A DNA stretch of 8,400 nucleotides from Chloroflexota bacterium (lineage in GTDB: Bacteria; Chloroflexota; Limnocylindria; Limnocylindrales; CSP1-4): positions 1 to 8,400 of the forward strand of contig JAKAMV010000395.1 in NCBI GenBank assembly GCA_021812735.1, read 5' to 3'. Under the pieces are notes generated by a model that was not told where the DNA came from, did not search any database, and saw nothing but the letters and a program-made list of their open reading frames with translations. This document shows positions 1 to 6,284 of the stretch, piece by piece. The first letter of the stretch is position 1. The number at the start of each line of letters is the position of its first letter. The position numbers and the translations under genes are program-made.

Positions 1-552
1 GCCCCGCCCGACCCATTCCTCACCATCGCGAGGGAGTTCGGGGAGGAAGCCTTCCGCCTGCCGGGCGAATTGCCCGACGGAGCGCGATCCTCCGCCATCA
101 CGCCCGAGGACGTGACGCTCCTGGCGCTCGTTCGTGACCTAGCATCCTGCTGGGAGGTCGGGCTCGTCGGCGAGATCGTGCTTCCTTTCACCAAGAAGGA
201 CATCGACGACGGCCGGTACAGGCGGGGGTCTGACTACTATTTTGAGGGCGAGCAACGGGCCGGCCGCGATCCGATCGAGTGGGTCGAGGCGACCCCTGCC
301 GGCCTGGCGCAGTGGCTCGCCGCGCCTGAACGGCACGGCAGAATCGGCGAATTCATGCCATTCGGACTCGCCGCGATCGTGCTGAGCTTCTACCACCGCG
401 GATTCAGCCCGAGGGAGATCCACGAGTCGCTCGAGCCGGTCGCGGGTCAGGGCGGTCGGCACCTCCTGATGACGGCGACGCGGCGGCGCGGCGACGCACC
501 GCCCCGGCCCGACCTGCTGCAGCGACAGCTCGGCTGCTGGAGCCGCACGTAG
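1..552 (+). CDS. Hypothetical protein, C-terminal part (5' end outside window)
   Basis: The frame is open from the first base of the window to a TAG at 550-552, giving about 183 residues without an N-terminus. A TTG at 70 is the first start-like codon, but the residues before it (about APPDPFLTIAREFGEEAFRL) look like normal protein, so the true start is probably upstream of the window. I do not recognise the family. The visible part is soluble-looking, with no membrane segment. A segment near the end, with FYHRGFSPREIHESL, could be a short helix-turn-helix-like or helical unit. The last 30 residues are Arg/Pro-rich and less protein-like, so the end could be affected by a frameshift or be a degraded tail. 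About 480 bp separate it from the next gene, so membership in the downstream operon is doubtful. The real frame is supported by G/C-rich third codon positions. Confidence 0.6.
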   Translation, partial: APPDPFLTIAREFGEEAFRLPGELPDGARSSAITPEDVTLLALVRDLASCWEVGLVGEIVLPFTKKDIDDGRYRRGSDYYFEGEQRAGRDPIEWVEATPAGLAQWLAAPERHGRIGEFMPFGLAAIVLSFYHRGFSPREIHESLEPVAGQGGRHLLMTATRRRGDAPPRPDLLQRQLGCWSRT

Positions 553-985
553 GTCGTCCCGCGGGGGACCTGATCAGCCGACGAAGTCGCGAGGATCCCA
601 CCCGTCCGACTCCGGCAACACGTTGAGCGCGCAGCCGCGTCGGCCATCGCGGTGGGTGGCTGATCGGGACGCCCCCCGGCATCCCAACGTCTATCGATGA
701 ACCGGGGCGAGGATGCGCGGGTCGACCGGGGTCCTCGCCGTGGTGACGAGGCTCCGCCCGTCGCGGAGGCTGACATTGGCCCGAACCGGACGTCGGTCCT
801 CGCGCGGACCAGGCACGAGCCGCCGCTGAAACGCAGCAACGGCCCAGCCCGCCGCCGGTGACGCGACCCGGGCCCGGAGGCCATGTGGGCTGTCCCCGTC
901 CGGTTTCCCGGGATCTGGCCGCGGAATCTCCGATTGGATCGGCCGTGCTCGTCGAGCACGATCGGGGGGGGCGCCGTGCAGGGCG
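553..985. other. Intergenic stretch rich in short inverted repeats
   Basis: I see no convincing gene on either strand here. The long minus-strand frames are Arg/Pro/Ser-rich and look like GC-driven shadows. Several short inverted repeats are visible. GTCCC/GGGAC lies just after the upstream stop, at about 557-570. GGCGAGGA (706-713) pairs with TCCTCGCC (732-739), which competes with CCTCG/CGAGG (733-751). CTCCGC/GCGGAG spans 752-768, and GGTCC/GGACC spans 795-810. GATCAGCC near 571 is matched by GGCTGATC near 658. None is followed by a T-tract, so none is a clear intrinsic terminator. In DNA this GC-rich some of these are expected by chance. The alternatives are a structured RNA or a decayed gene. 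Confidence 0.4.
930..970. repeat. Tandem inverted repeats upstream of the ATPase gene
   Basis: Two adjacent hairpin-forming sequences are visible. CCGAT-tgg-ATCGG is at 930-942. A 7-bp perfect stem, CGTGCTC-gtc-GAGCACG, is at 944-960. The second is flanked by direct copies of ATCGG (938-942 and 961-965), so the first CCGAT arm could pair with either copy. A run of eight G (964-971) follows. The block sits 40-75 bp upstream of the likely promoter -10 region, a position that suits a repressor or activator site. It is not a typical terminator because no T-run follows. Function is inferred from position and symmetry only. Confidence 0.4.
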
Positions 986-1007
986 CATCTAGAACATCTA
1001 TTCTAAT
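986..1007 (+). promoter_or_regulatory. Candidate promoter -10 region with overlapping palindrome
   Basis: This AT-rich island stands out in DNA that is otherwise strongly GC-rich. TCTAAT at 1002-1007 matches the -10 consensus TATAAT at five of six bases, and TATTCT at 999-1004 matches at four of six. No good -35 hexamer is seen. Overlapping it is the inverted repeat TAGAA-catcta-TTCTA (990-1005). Its core GAAC-ATCT-ATTC differs at one base from the GAAC-N4-GTTC core bound by LexA in many Gram-positive bacteria. CATCTA also occurs twice 9 bp apart (986-991, 995-1000). Transcription from this -10 would begin near 1013-1015, consistent with translation from the ATG at 1035. Promoter and operator identity are both inferred. 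Confidence 0.4.
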
Positions 1008-1034
1008 TTGTCCCGGACCGAGGCCGCCGACCAC

Positions 1035-3761
1035 ATGAGCGAGATGGACCGCGAATCGGAGCACGCGGGCGCCGACCTCCCAGCTGAGGGAGGCCGACGG
1101 CCCTGGGGCCCAGTCGTGCTGGCGCCGCGCGACACCGCTCGGCCGCGCTCGACGGGCCGGAGCGCCCTCGAGGAGAGGGCCAGCATCCTCAGCCGGGTCC
1201 TCGGCGAGGCGGCCGACAGGAACGTCCCGGTCTGGCTCGAGCAGGTCTGGCACGGCCGCCCTGGCAAGGACGCGGTCTTCCATCTTGTGGTGCACGCGGC
1301 TGGGGTTGGTCGCGCCCACGTGCGGGGGGAGAGCGGCCGCGAGTCGGCGGAGCTGGGTGCCCTGCGGGCGCGCCTCCTCGGCGCGCTCGAGGACCACTCG
1401 CCGTTCCGCTGGGCGGTCGTGTCGGCGGCGCGCCACCGCAGGCTGGAGGACAGGGTGTCGGGCGGCGCGCTCGCGCGGCTCTACCTGCGTGCCGCGGCTG
1501 GCGCTGGCCAGCCGCTCGAGGTGTACCCGATCCGGTCATCGACGATCGAGCAGGCGCTGCGCCGCCTCAAGGAGCCGACCACGGTCCGCGTGCGCATGCT
1601 GGTGCTGCCGCGGCGGCGGGGGGTCTCGCTCCGCAGGCCGACCTCGTCCCACACCTACGGGCGGCTGGTCCCCGTCGGGGCCCCCGCCCCCGGCGACCCC
1701 GACGGCCCGCTCCAGTCCGACGCGGCCGAGCTCTGGCAGTTCCTCGTCCAGGTCGAGGTGGCAAGCCGCGGCGAGGTCTCGCACGACCTCATGGCCGCGG
1801 TCGCCGCCGATGTGCGAGGGACCGGGGCGGGTTCGGTCGGCATCGTCCTCGGCGGGCATGCCGCCGCGGTGGACGCCGAGTGGCACTTGGAGGCCGGACG
1901 CGGACCAGCAGCCCCCGACGAGGTAGGCTGGCCCGCTGACACTGTCCTGCTCAACCTGCGCGAGGCGTCCTGCCTGGCGCCGTTCCCCGCGGGCCCGGAT
2001 CCCGACGCTCCGACGAGCGAGCGGCTGGCCCGCGTGCCCGACCGGCTGCCGCGGAAGGGCCTGGTCGTCGGGACCGTGACCGGGACCCGGCGCCCAGTCG
2101 CCATCCCGTGGCCGGACACCTTCCGCCACGCGTTCTTGATCGGCGCCACGGGATCGGGGAAGAGCACGGCGCTCCTGAACGCGACCCTGCAGGCGATCCG
2201 CTCCCCCCGGAGGCAGGCGGTGATCGTCTTCGACCCCCACGGGAGCCTCGGGGACACGCTCCTCGGCCTATTGACGCTAGACGAGCAGGACCGCCTTGTT
2301 CTGTTCGACCCGAGCGACCCCGTCGCCCCGATGACGTTCAACCCGCTCGCGGACGGTCTGCCGATCTCCGCCGACACCGTCGTCACGTGGGCGTGGGAAC
2401 AGTTTGACCCGCACAGAACCATGACCGCGGGGATGGGTCCGATCGTCGAGCAGACCCTGCGCGCGGCCCTCGCGACGGTCATGGCGCGGCCCGGCTCGAC
2501 GCTGGTCGACGCCTTCGAGATCATCCAGGACGACGCCAAGGCGAAACCGTACCTGCCGCTCCTCAGGGACGAGGCGGTGATCGGCTTCTGGCGAATGCGG
2601 GCGGGCATGAACGCCGAGCAGAAGGGTCACTACTCCAACTACCTGACGTCCAAACTCTCGCCGTTCGCCCATGACCTTGTCCTTCGGAACGTGGTGGCGC
2701 GCACTTCCACGCTCGACATCCCCGGGGTGCTCGCCGACGGCAGGATCCTGCTGGTCAGCATCAGGAAGGCGGTCGTCGGCGCCGAGACGACCACGATGCT
2801 GGTCCGCCTGCTGAAGCGCTTCGTCTGGCGGGAGATCACGGCCCGTGGCGCCGGCGGAGACGACCAGGTGCCGGTCCAGCTGGTGATCGACGAGTTCATC
2901 GACTACCAGCAGCCGGAGCTCGACGCGACGATGCTCCAGGCCGGGCGCAAGTTCCACACGTCGCTGCTCCTCGCGACGCAGAACCTGGCGGCCATCGACC
3001 ACTCGCTGCGCGAGGCGATCGCCGCCAACGCGGCGTCGCTGCTCGCGTTCCGGGTCGGCATCTACGACGCCCCTGCCGTGGCCTCGATGCTCGGCGACCA
3101 GTCGATCTCCGCCGACCTCACCACCCTGCCCAACTTCCGCGCCGTCGCCAGGGTCCCGCTCGCCGGTGAGCCGATGCCGCCCGTGCTCGTCGACGCGTCC
3201 AAGCCGCCGAAGGGGTTCTCGCCCGACACGCTCGAACACGGGCGCGAGATCTCACGCTCCCGCTACGGCGTGCCCTTCGCCGACCCGTCGCAGCAGGGAA
3301 CGGGAGCCTCCGACGATGCTGCCGACACTCCTGGGCCGACAGCGCCCGAGGAGATCGTCGCCCTTCCCCCCGCCCCGGAAGCGGTCCTCGGGATCATCCG
3401 GGCCGCCGGCATCGCCGCCGAGCTCGACGACGACGGCGACGTGCGCGTCGTCGGCGCGCTGCCGAGCCCGATCTTCGCGATGGTGGAGGGCAGCGACCTC
3501 CGGTTCCTAGTCGGCTTCTCGTGCCGCGCGCGGACGTCGAGGGCTGCGCGCCTCGCCCTGGCGAACGAGATCAACGACCGGCTGCGGATCGTCCGGGCAA
3601 CGGTGTCAAGTAGCGCCGGAGTGGAATTCGACTGGTACCTGCACCTCGCGGCGGGGATGCCAGCCAGCGCCGTCACGGACGCGCTCGCGGGCTTCGCCTC
3701 TGCCGTCCACTCCGCGCTGAAGGTGGACGCGGACGGGCGACGGATCCTGGTGACGGCATGA
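1035..3761 (+). CDS. HerA/VirD4(TraG)-like P-loop ATPase with C-terminal YbjN-like domain
   Basis: The protein has 908 residues from the ATG at 1035. A TTG at 1008 would add nine residues, but it overlaps the likely -10 element, so ATG is preferred. Residues 1-360 form a poorly recognised N-terminal region with no membrane segment. The motor follows. Walker A is GATGSGKST at 370-378 after a RHAFLI strand, followed by VIVFDPHGSL (D400, H402) and FDPSDP..MTFNPL, as in HerA/VirD4-like ATPases. Walker B is VIDEF (D619, E620), and a LLLATQ motif has Q649. The region NAASLLAFRVG is also typical of TraG-like coupling ATPases. These enzymes usually form hexamers that move DNA using ATP. After a Pro/Ala linker (about 750-780), residues about 780-900 resemble a YbjN domain: an ELDDDGD strand turn, an ALANEIND helix and LHLAAGMP. 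VirD4 relatives usually have N-terminal membrane helices and relaxosome neighbours. Neither is seen, so a soluble, non-conjugative role is inferred. The motor call is strong; the YbjN call is moderate. Confidence 0.85.
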   Translation: MSEMDRESEHAGADLPAEGGRRPWGPVVLAPRDTARPRSTGRSALEERASILSRVLGEAADRNVPVWLEQVWHGRPGKDAVFHLVVHAAGVGRAHVRGESGRESAELGALRARLLGALEDHSPFRWAVVSAARHRRLEDRVSGGALARLYLRAAAGAGQPLEVYPIRSSTIEQALRRLKEPTTVRVRMLVLPRRRGVSLRRPTSSHTYGRLVPVGAPAPGDPDGPLQSDAAELWQFLVQVEVASRGEVSHDLMAAVAADVRGTGAGSVGIVLGGHAAAVDAEWHLEAGRGPAAPDEVGWPADTVLLNLREASCLAPFPAGPDPDAPTSERLARVPDRLPRKGLVVGTVTGTRRPVAIPWPDTFRHAFLIGATGSGKSTALLNATLQAIRSPRRQAVIVFDPHGSLGDTLLGLLTLDEQDRLVLFDPSDPVAPMTFNPLADGLPISADTVVTWAWEQFDPHRTMTAGMGPIVEQTLRAALATVMARPGSTLVDAFEIIQDDAKAKPYLPLLRDEAVIGFWRMRAGMNAEQKGHYSNYLTSKLSPFAHDLVLRNVVARTSTLDIPGVLADGRILLVSIRKAVVGAETTTMLVRLLKRFVWREITARGAGGDDQVPVQLVIDEFIDYQQPELDATMLQAGRKFHTSLLLATQNLAAIDHSLREAIAANAASLLAFRVGIYDAPAVASMLGDQSISADLTTLPNFRAVARVPLAGEPMPPVLVDASKPPKGFSPDTLEHGREISRSRYGVPFADPSQQGTGASDDAADTPGPTAPEEIVALPPAPEAVLGIIRAAGIAAELDDDGDVRVVGALPSPIFAMVEGSDLRFLVGFSCRARTSRAARLALANEINDRLRIVRATVSSSAGVEFDWYLHLAAGMPASAVTDALAGFASAVHSALKVDADGRRILVTA

Positions 3762-3844
3762 CGGGGCGCGCACGGGACGATCCCCGGGAGGCCGGGGGGC
3801 GCGCCGGGCTGCCCGGGAGACGCGCGATCGGACTGCTCCGATGA
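3758..3844 (+). CDS. 28-codon bridging mini-ORF (possible translational coupler)
   Basis: The ATG at 3758 overlaps the stop of the ATPase gene (ATGA, stop at 3759-3761). The frame runs 28 codons and stops at 3842-3844, in ATGA overlap with the only usable start of the clp-like gene (3841). The peptide is Arg/Gly-rich, begins MTGRARDDPRE, and has no recognisable domain. The clp-like gene has no clear Shine-Dalgarno sequence, and no alternative in-frame start lies between 3754 and 3841. Ribosomes finishing this frame could therefore deliver translation to it. The peptide itself may have no function. Chance is a real alternative, because stop codons are rare in such GC-rich DNA. Confidence 0.3.
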   Translation: MTGRARDDPREAGGRAGLPGRRAIGLLR

Positions 3845-6150
3845 CGGCCGGCGGCGGGCCCGCGGACGGGGTCGGACGCACCCTAGGGGCTGAGGCGTTC
3901 CTCGCCGAGGTCGAGGGCCACGCTCGGCGCGCCGGCTACGGCGTTCCCGGCCTGAACCACTGGCTGCTCGCCGCTTGCTCGCACCCGTTCCTCGCCAGGG
4001 TCGTCGAGCCGGGCCTGGACGTGGCTGGGGTCAGCGCCCAGGCACGGTCAGAACTCGACGCGGGGGCGGGGGGCGCGCCACTCGCGCCTGCCGAGGTCCT
4101 GACCATGGCCGCCCGGGCGATGACGGCCCGGGGAGACCACAGCGTCAGCGTCCTCCACCTCGTCGGCGCCGTCATCGAGCGGGCCGGGCTCGTCGGCGCC
4201 AGCGGGAAAGGCGAGTCGGATGCCACGACCGGCCCCGCGGCGGGCGACAACGCCGACGCTCCCCCGCCACCGCTGGGCGCCCCGCTCGACGGACGGGGGC
4301 CCGCTCCGTCCGAGTCGGCGCCGTCGGTCCGCGTGCAGGGTCCGGGACCGACGTCGCTGCGCCGCCGACTGCGGCCCAGTCCGCGCCAGCCCAAGGCACA
4401 GGCGACGCCGTTGCTCGACGAGTGCGGCATCGACCTCACTGCGCTCGCGGCCGCCGGGCGACTCGGGCCGGTCGTCGGCCGCGACCCGGAGATCGACCAG
4501 ATCGTCGGATGCCTTCTGCGCCCGAGCAAGCCCAATCCCTTGCTCGTCGGCGAGGCGGGCGTCGGGAAGACCGCCCTCGTGGAGGGCCTCGCACAGAGGA
4601 TCGCGGCCGGCGTGGTGCCGGGGATGCTCGCCGGGCGCCGCGTCGTCGCGCTCGATATGGCCTCGCTCCTCCGCGAGTCGCGCTACTACGGCAAGCTCGA
4701 GGAACGACTGGCGGCGGTCGTGAGCGAGGCGCGCGCCGTCCGCGCAATCCTGTTCATCGACGAGAGCCACGCAATGGTGGCAGCCGGGGGCCGGGAGGGC
4801 TCCGGCGACGTCGCCACCCTGCTCAAGCCCGCCCTCGCGCGCGGTGAACTCGCGGTCATCGGGGCGACGACCGACGAGGAGTACCGACGGGTCGTCGCCG
4901 CCGACGCTGCGCTGGAGCGCCGCTTCGTCGTGATCCGGGTTCTGGAGCCCTCGAGGGCAGGCGTCCGGGAGATCCTGCGCGCCGTCCGCGACGCCATCGC
5001 CGCGGACCTGGGCGTGGCGGTGGACGACGCGGCGATCGACCATGCGATCCTGGTCGCGTCAGCCCGGATGCCGCATCGCCGTGAGCCGGACCGGGCCAAG
5101 GACCTGATCGAGCAGGCCGTCGCCAGCGCGCTCGCGCGGGGCGAGACACGGGTGGACCGACAGGCGATCGATGCCGCTGCGGATGGGCTCGCCGGCGTGC
5201 CCGCGGTCACCGCGGCGCGCATCGCCGCCCTCGAGGCAGAACTCCTGTCACTCGAGCTGCTGCAGGCGGGCGACGCCGAGTCGCTCACCCAACACCTGAG
5301 CCTGACGCTCGCCGGCCTCCAGGTCCATCCGGAGCGCCCCCGGGCCGTCGTCGCGGTGGTCGACGGGGTGGCCGCCGACGCGGGCGAGCGGCTCGCGTCC
5401 ACGATCGCCGCGGCCGTGTTCGGGTCGGCGGATCGTGTCGTCTCGATCGACGTCGGCTCGATCACGGAGCCGAGCATGCTCAGCGGCCTACTGGGTACGT
5501 CCCAGGGTTACACGGGATATGGGAACCCGCTGCCCATCCACGAGGTCGCGAACAAGCCGCACGCCGTGGTCAGGGTGCGGAACGTCTCCGACTGCCACCA
5601 GGTCGTCCGCACCCTCCTCGCGCGGGCGATACGGGACGGGTTCGCGACCGACGCGACTGGCCGTCGAATCCACCTCTCGTCCGCGATCCTGCTCCTCGAG
5701 GCGAGACGCCGCGGTGCCACGGCTCGGGCGCTTGGGTTCCGCGTGAGCGACGGCGCGGTGCCGGAAGCCGAGTCAGCCTCCTTCGCCGCGCCGTCGGCGA
5801 CCGCGCTCGTCCGCGACGAGCTCGCCAGCGAGATCGATTTCGTTGTCGTGCCCACGGCGGCGACGGGTCCCGCCGGCGCCAGGCTCGCCAGGCATCTGGT
5901 TCGCCAGCTCGCGGCCGGCTACCTCGCGGCCGGGATCGAGCTCTCGTGGGACGGGGGCGTCGAGGCGTACCTTGGCGAGCGGACGGCGCGCCTCGCCACG
6001 ACCCGCCTCCAGGAGCGGGACGTGGAGCTGCAGATGGGCCGCGCCGTCCAGCCGCACCTCCGGCACGGCGCCGGCCCGCTCCGCCTCCAGGTAACCGCCT
6101 CGCCCGACGGGCTGACAGCAGTGGAGATCGAACAGCTGGGGAGAGAGTAG
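3841..6150 (+). CDS. ClpA/ClpC-like AAA+ unfoldase with degenerate second ATPase domain
   Basis: The protein has 769 residues, about the size of ClpA. Residues about 13-120 resemble a Clp N-domain (LNHWLLAA, HSVSVLHLVGAVIE), followed by a Pro/Ala-rich linker to about 180. The first AAA+ domain looks active: Walker A GEAGVGKT (237-244), pore loop YYGKLEER (282-289), Walker B ILFIDE (D307, E308), sensor 1 region IGATT (340-344), and arginine-finger region LERRF (R360, R361). The ClpB/ClpC coiled-coil middle domain is absent, as in ClpA. The second AAA+ domain aligns well with ClpC but is degenerate. RP..VVAVVDGVAADAG (about 500-515) replaces the P-loop with no GKT. VVRVRNV (576-582) puts R580-N581 in place of the Walker B Asp-Glu, and the sensor-1 Asn is lost. 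The pore loop GYTGY (556-560) is kept. LGF (631-633) sits where ClpA/ClpC contact ClpP. Clp unfoldases thread proteins through their hexamer pore. ATP use by the first ring only is inferred. The start is the first one in frame and lacks a Shine-Dalgarno sequence. Confidence 0.88.
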   Translation: MTAGGGPADGVGRTLGAEAFLAEVEGHARRAGYGVPGLNHWLLAACSHPFLARVVEPGLDVAGVSAQARSELDAGAGGAPLAPAEVLTMAARAMTARGDHSVSVLHLVGAVIERAGLVGASGKGESDATTGPAAGDNADAPPPPLGAPLDGRGPAPSESAPSVRVQGPGPTSLRRRLRPSPRQPKAQATPLLDECGIDLTALAAAGRLGPVVGRDPEIDQIVGCLLRPSKPNPLLVGEAGVGKTALVEGLAQRIAAGVVPGMLAGRRVVALDMASLLRESRYYGKLEERLAAVVSEARAVRAILFIDESHAMVAAGGREGSGDVATLLKPALARGELAVIGATTDEEYRRVVAADAALERRFVVIRVLEPSRAGVREILRAVRDAIAADLGVAVDDAAIDHAILVASARMPHRREPDRAKDLIEQAVASALARGETRVDRQAIDAAADGLAGVPAVTAARIAALEAELLSLELLQAGDAESLTQHLSLTLAGLQVHPERPRAVVAVVDGVAADAGERLASTIAAAVFGSADRVVSIDVGSITEPSMLSGLLGTSQGYTGYGNPLPIHEVANKPHAVVRVRNVSDCHQVVRTLLARAIRDGFATDATGRRIHLSSAILLLEARRRGATARALGFRVSDGAVPEAESASFAAPSATALVRDELASEIDFVVVPTAATGPAGARLARHLVRQLAAGYLAAGIELSWDGGVEAYLGERTARLATTRLQERDVELQMGRAVQPHLRHGAGPLRLQVTASPDGLTAVEIEQLGRE

Positions 6151-6152
6151 CC

Positions 6153-6284
6153 ATGCTCGAGGCCGACGACCGCGGCGTCGGGCCGCCGGCCTGGCCGACA
6201 CCGATACCAACACACCGGATGTCGAGAGGAGGCACGAAATGGACGGCGTTCTGGAACCGGGCCAACGAAGGCCAGACGGTATGA
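6153..6284 (+). CDS. 43-codon small ORF between the clp-like gene and the last cassette gene
   Basis: The ATG at 6153 lies 2 nt after the clp-like stop and is preceded by GGGGAG (6138-6143, 9-nt spacing). The frame ends at TGA 6282-6284, in ATGA overlap with an ATG (6281) of the next gene. The peptide starts MLEADDRGVGPPAWP and ends WTAFWNRANEGQTV. In the 42 bases shared with the longer start of the next gene (6239-6280), this frame has 12 of 14 G/C third positions. The other frame has 8 of 14, which favours this one as coding. No domain is recognised. It may be a real small protein, a translational coupler, or chance. It parallels the mini-ORF in front of the clp-like gene. Confidence 0.35.
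   Translation: MLEADDRGVGPPAWPTPIPTHRMSRGGTKWTAFWNRANEGQTV
6227..6232 (+). promoter_or_regulatory. Strong Shine-Dalgarno AGGAGG before ATG 6239
   Basis: A perfect AGGAGG is separated by 6 nt from the ATG at 6239. This is the best ribosome binding site in the window and supports 6239 as the start of the 604-residue protein. It lies inside the 43-codon ORF, so the two reading frames would compete here. The rival start at 6281 has only GAAGG (6267-6271, 9-nt spacing) plus ATGA coupling. Confidence 0.6.

Noticed and set aside
557..570. GTCCC/GGGAC hairpin after the left-edge gene as an intrinsic terminator
   Set aside because: Only a 5-bp stem and no T-tract downstream.
447..1436. Long minus-strand open frame covering the spacer and the start of the ATPase gene
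   Set aside because: Its translation is Arg/Pro/Ser-rich, with no domain or binding site, and half of it is antisense to a well-supported gene. High GC makes such frames common.
2277..3239. 320-residue minus-strand open frame inside the ATPase gene
   Set aside because: Antisense to the conserved motor domain; its sequence mirrors the codon pattern of the real gene.
1035..3761. Interpretation of the ATPase as a conjugative coupling protein (VirD4/TraD)
   Set aside because: There is no N-terminal membrane segment and no relaxase or secretion genes nearby, though the window is short and cannot exclude them further away.
3841..6150. Interpretation as the disaggregase ClpB
   Set aside because: The long coiled-coil middle domain is missing, and an LGF loop typical of ClpP-partner unfoldases is present, so ClpA/ClpC ancestry fits better.
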